Assembly (NCBI GenBank): GCA_910575725.1
Contig: CAJTFE010000023.1
Location: 1-50,564, forward strand
Source of the DNA: Clostridia bacterium
Lineage (GTDB): Bacteria > Bacillota > Clostridia > Lachnospirales > Lachnospiraceae
Direction: 5' to 3'
DNA: 50,564 nucleotides
Shown here: piece by piece, positions 17,486 through 25,281 of the stretch
Layout: each line of letters begins with the position of its first letter
Numbering within the stretch: position 1 is the first letter of the stretch
Position numbers and translations under genes: made by a program
The notes under the pieces: model-generated
What the model was told of the DNA's origin: nothing
Seen by the model: only the letters and a program-made list of their open reading frames with translations
The model's database searches: none

Positions 17486-18616
17486 CTACATCTCTCCATT
17501 CATCCGTCCAAGCTTTTCTTTTTTGTAAGCACTGTAGCGTCCTTCCTCAATAGCTGAACGGATCTCGGTCATCATGGTATTGTAGAAATACAGGTTGTGG
17601 AGCACGCAGAGCCGCATGCCCAGCATTTCCTTCGCCTTCAGAAGATGCCGGATATAAGCCCGGCTGTACCGCCGGCAGGCCGGACACTGGCAGCCTTCCT
17701 CAATGGGCCTCTCGTCCAGCTCATACTTGGCGTTAAAGAGATTGATCTTCCCGTAGTTGGTATACAGGTGTCCGTGACGGCCGTTCCGGCTGGGATACAC
17801 GCAGTCAAAAAAGTCCACGCCCCGCTCCACGGCCTCCAGGATATTGGCCGGCGTTCCCACTCCCATCAGATAGGTAGGCTTGTCCTTTGGCAGATAAGGC
17901 ACTGTCTCTTCGATGATATGGTACATTTCCTCATGGCTCTCGCCTACAGCCAGGCCGCCGATGGCATAGCCGTCCAAATCCATCTCCGCTATCTGCTTCG
18001 CATGCTCAATCCGGATATCGGCAAAAATCGCCCCCTGGTTGATGCCGAAAAGAAGCTGTTCCCGGTTGATGGTATCCGGCAGACTGTTAAGCCGCTTCAT
18101 TTCCGCCTTGCAGCGTCCCAGCCACCGGGTTGTCCGGGCCACGGAACGCTCCACATAATCCCGTTCCGCCAGGGCCGGGGCGCACTCATCAAAGGCCATG
18201 GCAATAGTGGAGGCCAGGTTGGACTGAATCTGCATACTCTCCTCCGGACCCATAAAGATCTTCCGGCCGTCCATATGAGAGTGAAAGTATACGCCCTCCT
18301 CCTTGATTTTGCGCAGAGAAGCCAGAGAAAATACCTGGAATCCGCCTGAATCAGTGAGAATGGGCTTGCCCCAGGCCATAAATTTGTGCAGGCCGCCCAG
18401 CTTTTTTACTATCTCATCTCCCGGGCGCACATGGAGATGGTAGGTGTTGGACAGCTCAATCTGCGTGCCTATCCCCTCTAGATCCGATGTGGCAACCGCT
18501 CCTTTGATGGCTGCCGCTGTTCCCACATTCATAAAAACCGGCGTCTGAACCACGCCGTGTACTGTGGTCAGCTCCGCTCTCTTTGCATTTCCGTCTTCTT
18601 TTAAAATCCGATACAT
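17486..18616 (-). CDS. tgt: tRNA-guanine(34) transglycosylase
   Basis: 376 residues, the usual bacterial length. It exchanges guanine-34 of Asp/Asn/His/Tyr tRNAs for a queuine precursor. The catalytic Asp89 lies in LTDSGGFQVFSL and the nucleophile Asp271 in FFDCVYPSRNGRHGH. Cys309, Cys311, Cys314 and His340 form the zinc site (CQCPAC ... LHN). The ATG has AGAGG 11 bases upstream. A copy of a dispersed palindromic repeat lies between the aroC stop and this start. No queuosine precursor genes are nearby. Confidence 0.96.
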   Translation of the reverse strand: MYRILKEDGNAKRAELTTVHGVVQTPVFMNVGTAAAIKGAVATSDLEGIGTQIELSNTYHLHVRPGDEIVKKLGGLHKFMAWGKPILTDSGGFQVFSLASLRKIKEEGVYFHSHMDGRKIFMGPEESMQIQSNLASTIAMAFDECAPALAERDYVERSVARTTRWLGRCKAEMKRLNSLPDTINREQLLFGINQGAIFADIRIEHAKQIAEMDLDGYAIGGLAVGESHEEMYHIIEETVPYLPKDKPTYLMGVGTPANILEAVERGVDFFDCVYPSRNGRHGHLYTNYGKINLFNAKYELDERPIEEGCQCPACRRYSRAYIRHLLKAKEMLGMRLCVLHNLYFYNTMMTEIRSAIEEGRYSAYKKEKLGRMNGEM

Positions 18617-18635
18617 TAATTATAACCTCTTTTCT

Positions 18636-18676
18636 ATTCCAGTTCCGTAATATTACTGTTCCGGTTCCGTAATATC
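18636..18676. repeat. Partial copies of dispersed repeat (ATATTACGGAACTG motif), overlapping the aroC 3' end
   Basis: Two head-to-head fragments of the same motif, read on the minus strand as ATATTACGGAACCGGAACAG then TAATATTACGGAACTGG. The motif also ends the larger palindrome at 23193-23295 and recurs near 33925. Here it encodes the last residues of aroC (DITEPEQ) and its stop codon. Confidence 0.65.
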
Positions 18677-19774
18677 CCGTCCCCAGATTTTTTGCAAATA
18701 TTCCATCCGCGCGCCCATTCCCTCCAGGAGGGCATCTGCCAGGACAAGCGCTGCCATGGACTCTACCACTACCACGGCTCTCGGCACAATCACCGGGTCG
18801 TGGCGTCCCCGGATGCTGATCTCAATATTTTCTCCATTTTGATTGACTGTGCGCTGCTTCGACGAGATGGAAGGGGTGGGCTTGACTGCCGCCCGGAATA
18901 CCAGCCCGCTTCCGTCGCTGATCCCCCCGAGAACGCCGCCTGCATGGTTTGTCTCCTTGGATATTCCCGTCTCCCGGCTAACAAAGGCATCGTTGTTGGC
19001 GCTGCCCTTTGCCCTGGCCGCTTCAAAGCCGTCTCCTATCTCAAATCCCTTGACGGCTCCGATGGACAGCACCGCCTTCGCCAGATTGGCGTCCAGCTTG
19101 TCAAAGCAGGGCTCTCCCAGACCGGCCGGAAGTCCGCGGACTACGCACTCAATTACGCCGCCGGAGGAATCCTCCTCCTCCATACAGGTCTTAAGATAAG
19201 CCGCCGCTTCCTCTGCAGCCCTGGCATCAGGCATAAAAAATGCATTTTCCCAGATGGCTTCCTCCGAAAAATGCGCCCGATCTATCTTCACAGGGCCAAT
19301 AGAGCAGGCATAGGCAGTGAGGCTGATCCCCAGCTCCTTTAAAAGCTTTGCGGCAATGGCTCCCGCCGCCACCCGTCCGATGGTCTCCCGGCCCGAGGAG
19401 CGTCCGCCGCCCCGGTAGTCGCGAAAGCCGTATTTCTGGTCAAAAGTATAATCCGCATGTCCGGGACGGTAGTAAGAGGCAATCTCACGGTAGTCTCCGG
19501 AACGCTGGGAGGTATTGGGCACCAACAGAGAAATCGGCGTTCCTGTTGTCTTTCCTTCAAAAACACCTGAGAGAATCTCCACCTGATCCGCCTCTGTCCG
19601 GCTGGTGGTATACCGGGACTGCCCCGGCTTTCTCCGGTTCAGATACTGCTGGATATCTGCTTCTGTAAGAGGAAGTCCTGCCGGACAGCCGTCCACTGCC
19701 ACGCCGATGGCCTTTCCGTGGGACTCCCCCCAGGTTGAGATACGAAAATATTTTCCAAATATAGATCCTGCCAT
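18653..19774 (-). CDS. aroC: Chorismate synthase
   Basis: 373 residues. It catalyses the last step of the shikimate pathway (EPSP to chorismate) using reduced FMN. Signatures are WGESHGKAIG near the start, RPGHADYT, RGGGRSSGRET near residue 125, PTPSISSKQ and GRHDPVIVPRAV. The start is supported by CAGGAG 5 bases before the ATG and a consensus promoter at 19817-19845. The extreme C-terminus (GRDITEPEQ) is encoded by a dispersed repeat and probably replaces the native end; this should not affect the active site. It stands apart from other shikimate genes. Confidence 0.95.
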   Translation of the reverse strand: MAGSIFGKYFRISTWGESHGKAIGVAVDGCPAGLPLTEADIQQYLNRRKPGQSRYTTSRTEADQVEILSGVFEGKTTGTPISLLVPNTSQRSGDYREIASYYRPGHADYTFDQKYGFRDYRGGGRSSGRETIGRVAAGAIAAKLLKELGISLTAYACSIGPVKIDRAHFSEEAIWENAFFMPDARAAEEAAAYLKTCMEEEDSSGGVIECVVRGLPAGLGEPCFDKLDANLAKAVLSIGAVKGFEIGDGFEAARAKGSANNDAFVSRETGISKETNHAGGVLGGISDGSGLVFRAAVKPTPSISSKQRTVNQNGENIEISIRGRHDPVIVPRAVVVVESMAALVLADALLEGMGARMEYLQKIWGRDITEPEQ

Positions 19775-19816
19775 AGCTGCTCCTGTTCTGTCTTTTGTTC
19801 TGAAAAATCTTCTACT

Positions 19817-19845
19817 ATCATAGCGGACTTTTTCCCATTCGTCAA
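19817..19845 (-). promoter_or_regulatory. Promoter of aroC
   Basis: Minus strand TTGACG (19840-19845), 17-base spacer, TATGAT (19817-19822); leader of about 35-40 bases. Confidence 0.78.
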
Positions 19846-19915
19846 ATACTCTTGTGCAATTATTACAGAGTTAATATTCAATTCCTGACCAGTGCTTAGA
19901 CATACTATAGCAGAA

Positions 19916-19943
19916 GAGCCGGACTCCCTTAAGAATCCGGCCC
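19916..19943 (-). terminator. Probable terminator of the spoIIIA operon
   Basis: GCCGGA (19918-19923) pairs with TCCGGC (19936-19941) around an AT-rich loop, 45 bases beyond the spoIIIAH stop. On the minus strand it is followed by CTCTTCTGC, only partly T-rich. A 14-bp palindrome GGCCAGTACTGGCC at 19962-19975 lies just before it. Confidence 0.5.
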
Positions 19944-19987
19944 TGTTACGATTCACTTTACGGCCAGTACTGGCCCTCTTTTACGGC

Positions 19988-20671
19988 TTACTCCGCTTCT
20001 GCCATAGGCGTAATCACAATATTCTCCCCGGAGATCCCGGTCTTGCGCTTCACAATGTCCTCAATCTGTGCGCGGCCTGCATCGTCGATCTCCGTCATAT
20101 TCACAACCACATCCGCCTGCCCGTCCGTGATGCTCACCACCACATCCTCAAAGCCCTTGGCCTGCAGCAGAATCTCTGCAGCGGATTCCCGCTCTGCAAC
20201 GTCAGTCAGAGCAATCATGCTGTCAATGGCCTCCTGCTTCTGTGCGTCGGAAATATTCGTGTTGTTGATGACCTCCAGAAGAATTTCCTTATTCCTGGAG
20301 CGAAGCTGCTCTCTGGTCACCTTCGCCTCAGCGGAAAAACCTACCCCGGAGGCGGAATTCGCCAGCACGGCTTCTCCCGGATTCTCGTCCTCTCCAAGCT
20401 CTGCTGTATCCAGATCCGCTGCATCCTGGTCAAGACTTGCAATGTCGCCCTCTGCGAACTGCAGCTCCTCCAGTCCTGTCTGGGCGTACAGATCCTCTGC
20501 GGAAATATCCGCCGCAATGTTGTCCTCATCTTCTTTTGCAGCTGCGTCTGAGCCTGCCGTAATGCTGGCAGAGTCAAGCTTTGTTCCGGAATAGTTTAAG
20601 TACCCTGCTACCGCGATCATAATAGCCAGCGCGGTAATGATCATCTGGTTTTTCTTGAATATGTTCTTCAC
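19988..20671 (-). CDS. spoIIIAH: Stage III sporulation protein AH
   Basis: 227 residues. An N-terminal membrane helix (MIITALAIMIAVAGYLNY) anchors the protein in the mother-cell membrane. An acidic linker is followed by a C-terminal YscJ/FliF-like ring domain (about 120-225) that in B. subtilis binds forespore SpoIIQ. It contains KGFEDVVVSITDGQADVVV, typical of the family. The start overlaps the spoIIIAG stop by 4 bases. Last gene of the eight-gene operon. Confidence 0.93.
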   Translation of the reverse strand: MKNIFKKNQMIITALAIMIAVAGYLNYSGTKLDSASITAGSDAAAKEDEDNIAADISAEDLYAQTGLEELQFAEGDIASLDQDAADLDTAELGEDENPGEAVLANSASGVGFSAEAKVTREQLRSRNKEILLEVINNTNISDAQKQEAIDSMIALTDVAERESAAEILLQAKGFEDVVVSITDGQADVVVNMTEIDDAGRAQIEDIVKRKTGISGENIVITPMAEAE

Positions 20672-21285
20672 TTTGAACCCTCCATCTTCATTATTTTTAT
20701 TTTATGTGCCTCCACAGGAAATAATGCCTCAACTGCCTCCAGAATATTCTGTTTTACCTGGGCATTTCCTCCGCCCTCTGCAATCACAATCACGCCTTCC
20801 ACCCTGGGCTCCAGCTCCTGCACAACATAGGGGGTCCTTTTCCCATCCCCGTTTTCCTCATAAACCGTCGTCTCCTCCCGTTCGTTTTCCTGTGTGGTTC
20901 GATTTCCCCCCTGGGAATCCGCCTCCTCCACCCTCTGGCTCCGGGAAGGCACATCCTTCTCCACCACCTTTTCCGAGGACGACTGTAAGGTAATCATCAC
21001 CTCCACCCGGCCTACGCCCTCCACCTTCTGCAAAACCTCCTTTAAGCGTTCCTCCTGCTGCCGCTCATAGGAGCTTTCCGAAAATGCTTCCTCTGTCCCC
21101 TTTAGGGCTTCCCCGTTATGACCGTCCTCCTCCCCCTGGGGATTTTTTTCCTTCTTCGGCTCTGACGGTATGGCTATCACCAGCAGAAGGACACCGAAAA
21201 GCAGGAGAATCAACAGCTGATCCTTCTTGGGCTTTTTAATCTTCTTTTTGTTCTCCGATTTCAATATGGATTTCAGAAATTCCAC
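20668..21285 (-). CDS. spoIIIAG: Stage III sporulation protein AG
   Basis: 205 residues with a GTG start (GTGGAATTTCTG) 6 bases after GGAG. A basic N-terminus is followed by one membrane helix (LLILLLFGVLLLVIAIP). The extracytoplasmic part ends in a ring-building domain (VEVMITLQSSSEKVVEKDV ... VEGVIVIAEGG). In B. subtilis SpoIIIAG forms a large ring of the forespore channel. The gene overlaps spoIIIAF by 50 bases, longer than the usual short overlaps; both reading frames are conserved-looking. Confidence 0.92.
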   Translation of the reverse strand: MEFLKSILKSENKKKIKKPKKDQLLILLLFGVLLLVIAIPSEPKKEKNPQGEEDGHNGEALKGTEEAFSESSYERQQEERLKEVLQKVEGVGRVEVMITLQSSSEKVVEKDVPSRSQRVEEADSQGGNRTTQENEREETTVYEENGDGKRTPYVVQELEPRVEGVIVIAEGGGNAQVKQNILEAVEALFPVEAHKIKIMKMEGSK

Positions 21286-21634
21286 TGTCCTCTCCTTCCT
21301 CCTTTTCTTCTTCCTGCTGTTCCTCCTTTAAGCCCTCTGCCTCGTCCCTTGCTTCATAGAGCTTTTCCTCCAGGCGCCTTTGATACTCCTCCTCCACAGC
21401 CTCCTGTTTCTTGAGGAATTCCTGGAGTTCCCGGTCATAGGTCTGTCTGGCGTAAATCTCATCCAACTGCCGATCCAGCCCAAGGGCTGACAAAAAAGGA
21501 GACATGACAAGTATCATCAGAACAATTCCCATAAAAAACTGTAAGTATTTCCTCTGATTTTTCTCCGGCAGCACATGGAGCACCACCACCATCAGCAGGG
21601 TGTAAAACGCAATGTCCTGTATCCATCCAAACAA
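21236..21634 (-). CDS. spoIIIAF: Stage III sporulation protein AF
   Basis: About 132 residues: two N-terminal membrane helices (FYTLLMVVVLHVLP and FMGIVLMILVMSPFLSALG), then a Lys/Glu-rich coiled-coil-like tail. The start is uncertain. The TTG at 21634 is about 20 bases from the strong AAAGGAGGAG site. In the same frame an ATA codon at 21644-21646 is at ideal spacing (the protein would then begin with KELLFGW added). A TGA stop lies just upstream of that. The very long overlap with spoIIIAG is at the other end. Confidence 0.88.
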   Translation of the reverse strand: MFGWIQDIAFYTLLMVVVLHVLPEKNQRKYLQFFMGIVLMILVMSPFLSALGLDRQLDEIYARQTYDRELQEFLKKQEAVEEEYQRRLEEKLYEARDEAEGLKEEQQEEEKEEGEDSGISEIHIEIGEQKED

Positions 21635-21660
21635 TAGCTCTTTTATCTTTCACTCCTCCT

Positions 21661-22782
21661 TTACCCCCTCACCGACACAGTAACCACCGCTATGGTGAGC
21701 ATAAACAGCACCGCCGTTGTGAACACCACCCGGAACAGCAGGCGGATTCCCTCCCCCACCCCGGCCACGCAGCCTGTCATCCGCTTATCCGACACAGGCT
21801 GGAGAAGAGCCGCAGCCATCTCCAGAATCAGCATCAGCATTCCAAGCTTCGCCAGGGGCGTCAGGCAGATGAGTACAATCACCACTAAGGCCGCGACGCC
21901 GATGCCGTTTTTTATGAGAACGGAAGAGCCGAGAACCACATCTGTCACAGAGCCGGCGATGTTGCCGATGCCGGGAATCATTTCTGCCGCCCGGGTAAAC
22001 AATGTTGTTTTCAGGGAATCCACAGCCGGATTCAGGATCCCCTGGATGGTGTTAAAGCCAATGACTACCGCAAGCATGGATTTTAGAAGCCAGATGGTTG
22101 TCTTGGAGGCCATTTCCTTCATCTGAGACAGATATTCCTCCTTGGTGAGGTGATTCACAAAGACAAGAATCACATGCACCTGTATCAGCGCCATGAGCCC
22201 GTTTTGTATCAGCCTTTGGATAAAATAAATCAGCCCCAGGAAAAACTCGTAGAACACCAGGGCCGTAGTGCTGCCCGAGGCCATGGTCACAGCCAGGCAG
22301 AAGGCCGGAACCAGCACATTCATAAAATCCTGAATTCCCATGAGCACCTCCCTGGTGATCTCCATGGCGCCGGAAAATATCTGTAAAAGAATCAGAAACA
22401 GCATCAGGTAGGTAATCTCAAAGCTCACCTCCGCAATCTGCTGATTCTGGAAAATATTTGAAAAGTTGGACATTAGGGCCGCCGCTATGCCCAGCAGCAG
22501 AATGGAGAGTAAAACATGCTTCTCGGTGCGCCAGTTATTTCCCATCTGCTCTGCCGCCGCCGTCACAAAGCCCTCCAGGGTAAAGGGCTGCTCTCCCTTT
22601 AAAAGCTCCATCACCGTATTCTCAAACTGAAATTCCCCTCCCAGGATCTCGTCCACCGACTGCTCAATCTCGTCAAAATCAAGCTCCTCCACCATGGAGA
22701 GATCCTCTGCCTGTGCCTGTATGGGCGGACAGAAGCCCCAGAGCAGGATACCAAATATCAAACAGCAGATTTTCATAGTCAT
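21661..22782 (-). CDS. spoIIIAE: Stage III sporulation protein AE
   Basis: 373 residues. A signal-like N-terminus is followed by about seven to eight membrane helices (for example VLLSILLLGIAAALM and VAALVVIVLICLTPLAKLGM) and the family phrase GFNTIQGILNPAVDSLKT. It is a polytopic component of the SpoIIIA-SpoIIQ channel. Its ATG overlaps the spoIIIAD stop by 4 bases. Confidence 0.94.
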   Translation of the reverse strand: MTMKICCLIFGILLWGFCPPIQAQAEDLSMVEELDFDEIEQSVDEILGGEFQFENTVMELLKGEQPFTLEGFVTAAAEQMGNNWRTEKHVLLSILLLGIAAALMSNFSNIFQNQQIAEVSFEITYLMLFLILLQIFSGAMEITREVLMGIQDFMNVLVPAFCLAVTMASGSTTALVFYEFFLGLIYFIQRLIQNGLMALIQVHVILVFVNHLTKEEYLSQMKEMASKTTIWLLKSMLAVVIGFNTIQGILNPAVDSLKTTLFTRAAEMIPGIGNIAGSVTDVVLGSSVLIKNGIGVAALVVIVLICLTPLAKLGMLMLILEMAAALLQPVSDKRMTGCVAGVGEGIRLLFRVVFTTAVLFMLTIAVVTVSVRG

Positions 22783-23162
22783 GTCCCCAGAAACCCACGG
22801 ATGGTTTCCAAAAGAGCCGTGATAATCGGCATGCTGACAGCCAGAATGGAGAGCTTGCTGAACACCCCGATCTGTCCGGCGATGGCCCCATAGCCTGCGT
22901 CCCGGCAGATATCCGCGGCAAATTCCGCTATGTAGGTGATGCCGATAATTTTAAGCAGCGCCTGAATGTAGGTGCTCTGGATGGAAATAGAGCTCTGTAT
23001 CAGCTTTACGCTCTCCACCACCACCTCGAGCTTCTCCGCTGCCAGAAGCAGCAGAAACACGCTGGTGGCAATGCTGAGATAGACGGAAAATTCCGGTTTT
23101 ACTGCTTTTATCTGAAGCGCCAGCAGAACACCGGCAATTCCAACCATGGCTGCCTGCAGCAT
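22779..23162 (-). CDS. spoIIIAD: Stage III sporulation protein AD
   Basis: 127 residues with four membrane helices (GIAGVLLALQIKAVKPEFS, VFLLLLAAEKL, LLKIIGITYIAEFAADICRD, LSILAVSMPIITALLETI). Preceded by GGAGGTCATGTCAT. Unlike all other junctions in the operon, it is separated from spoIIIAC by 143 bases that hold a palindromic repeat. Confidence 0.94.
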   Translation of the reverse strand: MLQAAMVGIAGVLLALQIKAVKPEFSVYLSIATSVFLLLLAAEKLEVVVESVKLIQSSISIQSTYIQALLKIIGITYIAEFAADICRDAGYGAIAGQIGVFSKLSILAVSMPIITALLETIRGFLGT

Positions 23163-23192
23163 ATGACATGACCTCCTATTCCAGTTTTATTC

Positions 23193-23295
23193 CAGTTCCG
23201 TAATATCCCTCACAGTGCACTGATATGAAATCAATTTCCAGCCGCAGAAAACCTGCGTCTGTAAATCGATTTGTGCACTGTGAAGGATATTACTG
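23193..23295. repeat. Palindromic repeat inserted between spoIIIAC and spoIIIAD
   Basis: Left arm 23193-23219 and right arm 23274-23295 pair almost fully (TGCACTGTG...GGATATTAC on both strands). A smaller hairpin (CGCAG/CTGCG) sits at the centre. A further part-copy of the arm end (TTCCAGTT) lies at 23179-23187. The sequence would fold into a long hairpin in the spoIIIA mRNA. It shares the arm motif with 18636-18676 and about 33918-33936, so it looks like a small non-autonomous dispersed repeat. Confidence 0.75.
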
Positions 23296-23305
23296 TTTTG
23301 TCTAA

Positions 23306-23500
23306 TCACAATGCAAAAAGTCTCTGCATGGTATCGAATAAGTCAAAAATATAAGGCAGAATCCAGAACAGCACCAGCACCAGGCCCGCGAGGCTGGTGA
23401 GAAAGGCCTGCTCCTCCCGGCCGCTGTGCTTGAGAATCTGGCTCAGCACGGACACAAGGATTCCGACCGCCGCAATTTTAAATATGAGATTGACGCTCAT
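23306..23500 (-). CDS. spoIIIAC: Stage III sporulation protein AC
   Basis: 64 residues, beginning MSVNLIFKIAAVGILV. Two membrane helices separated by LKHSGREEQAF, the conserved loop of this family. The ATG at 23500 has a GGGAGG site 5 bases upstream; an open frame continues upstream without a better start and overlaps spoIIIAB. Confidence 0.93.
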   Translation of the reverse strand: MSVNLIFKIAAVGILVSVLSQILKHSGREEQAFLTSLAGLVLVLFWILPYIFDLFDTMQRLFAL

Positions 23501-23513
23501 AGCTTCCTCCCAT

Positions 23514-24032
23514 TTACACCAGAAGGATGACCAGGAAGATACCTCCGGCCACTCCCAGGCTCTGGTACAATTTCTGCTTTGTTCTGGCCGCCTCCTGGGC
23601 CTCCCGGATGCCAAGCTCCAGCTGCTCCAGGTAAAGATCAATGGAGGACAGCTGCATTTCCAGATCCAGGTATCCTAAGACCTCGCCGAGTCCCCCCAGC
23701 TGCTCCTTGTCCTCTCTTTTCAGATGGGTGCCGGACAGCCTGGCCTTGATCCGATCCTGCCACAGCTCCCCAAAGCTTCCCTTTCCCGGATTTCCCATCT
23801 GCTCTGCCAATTCCTCCAGAAAGCTTCCAAAAGGCTCCCTCATGCGGACGGCAATGCTTGCAAATGCCTCCGGCAGAGGGGTTTTCGTATATTTAATCTC
23901 TCCCCGCAGCATGTAAATCATCTGTTTTAACATCCGAAGCTCCATACACCGCCCCTTTAAGTCATTGCCGAAGCTGACGCCGATTCCTGCCGCCGAAGCC
24001 AGAATCAGCAAGGCGCCGATTCCCTTTATCAT
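23514..24032 (-). CDS. spoIIIAB: Stage III sporulation protein AB
   Basis: 172 residues: N-terminal membrane helix (IGALLILASAAGIGVSFG), a helical middle with RMLRGEIKY-type phrase (YMLRGEIKYTKTPLPEAF), and a C-terminal helix. Resembles the GspF-like family thought to place the SpoIIIAA ATPase at the membrane. Overlaps the spoIIIAA stop by 4 bases. Confidence 0.93.
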   Translation of the reverse strand: MIKGIGALLILASAAGIGVSFGNDLKGRCMELRMLKQMIYMLRGEIKYTKTPLPEAFASIAVRMREPFGSFLEELAEQMGNPGKGSFGELWQDRIKARLSGTHLKREDKEQLGGLGEVLGYLDLEMQLSSIDLYLEQLELGIREAQEAARTKQKLYQSLGVAGGIFLVILLV

Positions 24033-24970
24033 AGAACGCTCCCCCTTTCATCCAAGATCTTCCAAACCGTTCCCGGCCCCATGCCATAGCCCATAATCAC
24101 ATAGCGCTCAAAAATCTGCTCTTCAACCAGTCTTTTAAGAAGAGGCTTGGAACGAATATCCTCAAGAGAGCTTCCGTGAACCGTGGCAAGAAGACGGCAG
24201 CCGCAGAACAGCGCTGTCTCCATGGCCCGGATGTCTTCCTCCCGGCCTATCTCATCCACCGCCAGAACCTCCGGAGCCATAGAACGGATCAGCATCATCA
24301 TTCCCTCCGCCTTGGGGCAGGCGTCCATTACATCTGTGCGGATTCCCACGTCATTGGCCGGAATCCCCTGGAAGCAGCCGCAGATCTCAGACCGCTCGTC
24401 CACCACTCCCACCGTGCTGCCCTTAAGACCCTTTGTCCCGTTGGAAATCTGCCGGACGAGATCTCGCAGAAGGGTGGTCTTTCCGCCCCGGGGAGGCGAG
24501 ATAATCAAGGTATGCTTCAGCCCTGTCTCATCATAGAGAAAAGGCAGTACCTTGTCCCCGCAGCCGATGATCTGATGAGACAGGCGGAGGTTAAGGCAGG
24601 AAATATAACGGATGCTCTTCACCTTGTCCCCCTCCAGGACGGCTTTTCCCGACACCCCCAGACGGTGTCCCCCCTGCAGGGTGAGGTAGCCCTGTTTCAG
24701 TTCATCCTCATAGGCATAGAGGGAATATTTCCCCACAAGCTCCATGGTTTCCCGGAGCTCCTTTTGCGTCACGCTCCAGGCTCTCTCCGGCTCTTTTAAG
24801 ACCTCCCCCTGCCCAGAGAGAAAATATTCCCCACCGCCCATACGGAGCAGAAAGGGCTTATGAGCCCTTAAGCGTATCTCCTGGAGCTGTTCAAAATCAA
24901 TCTCTGCCTGCTCTAACATCTCCCGGATATGCCCGGGGAAAAAATGTATGATTTCATCCTTGTCCTTCAT
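24029..24970 (-). CDS. spoIIIAA: Stage III sporulation protein AA, secretion-type ATPase
   Basis: 313 residues. Walker A at about 165 (SPPRGGKTTLLRDL) and Walker B region VLAVDEIGREED. C-terminal TVHGSSLED is typical. It is the AAA/secretion-type ATPase of the channel apparatus, required for sigma-G activity in B. subtilis. First gene of the operon. The upstream 311-base gap (24971-25281) holds a possible sigma-E promoter, AT-rich sequence and the terminator of the next gene. Confidence 0.95.
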   Translation of the reverse strand: MKDKDEIIHFFPGHIREMLEQAEIDFEQLQEIRLRAHKPFLLRMGGGEYFLSGQGEVLKEPERAWSVTQKELRETMELVGKYSLYAYEDELKQGYLTLQGGHRLGVSGKAVLEGDKVKSIRYISCLNLRLSHQIIGCGDKVLPFLYDETGLKHTLIISPPRGGKTTLLRDLVRQISNGTKGLKGSTVGVVDERSEICGCFQGIPANDVGIRTDVMDACPKAEGMMMLIRSMAPEVLAVDEIGREEDIRAMETALFCGCRLLATVHGSSLEDIRSKPLLKRLVEEQIFERYVIMGYGMGPGTVWKILDERGSVL

Positions 24971-25030
24971 TTTTACCTAGTCTCCTCCCCGAAACACCTG
25001 TGCGGCAGTCCGGTTATCTGAACTGTTACA

Positions 25031-25060
25031 AGTATATGAGGGCAGGGGCAAAAAAAGACT
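25031..25060 (-). promoter_or_regulatory. Possible sigma-E promoter of the spoIIIA operon
   Basis: Minus strand CATATACT at 25031-25038 resembles the sigma-E -10 (CATACAMT). The matching -35 region (25053-25060, AGTCTTTT) fits poorly. Position about 60 bases before the spoIIIAA start suits the known mother-cell expression of this operon. Confidence 0.3.
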
Positions 25061-25212
25061 AGCCTATGGAAATTTTCGGAATATAGGAGCGTCCTTGTTC
25101 CGGGTCATGCTCTCTTGAATTGTACAGGCGATGGATTGCAGATGGAAAAAATTTCTTTGAAAAAGCTCCTTAACCAGCGCAGAAAATGATAAAAAAAGAA
25201 CAACAACGAAAA

Positions 25213-25260
25213 AAGCTGTGGGAACAGCCCCGATAAAAAGCGGCTATTATCCCACAGCTT
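25213..25260 (-). terminator. Terminator of the metallophosphoesterase gene
   Basis: AAGCTGTGGGA pairs with TCCCACAGCTT across a second small stem (CAGCC/GGCT). The minus-strand reading ends in TTTTTTCG. Strong intrinsic terminator 22 bases after the stop. Confidence 0.85.
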
Positions 25261-25281
25261 ATTCATAAGTAAAGAATTATT

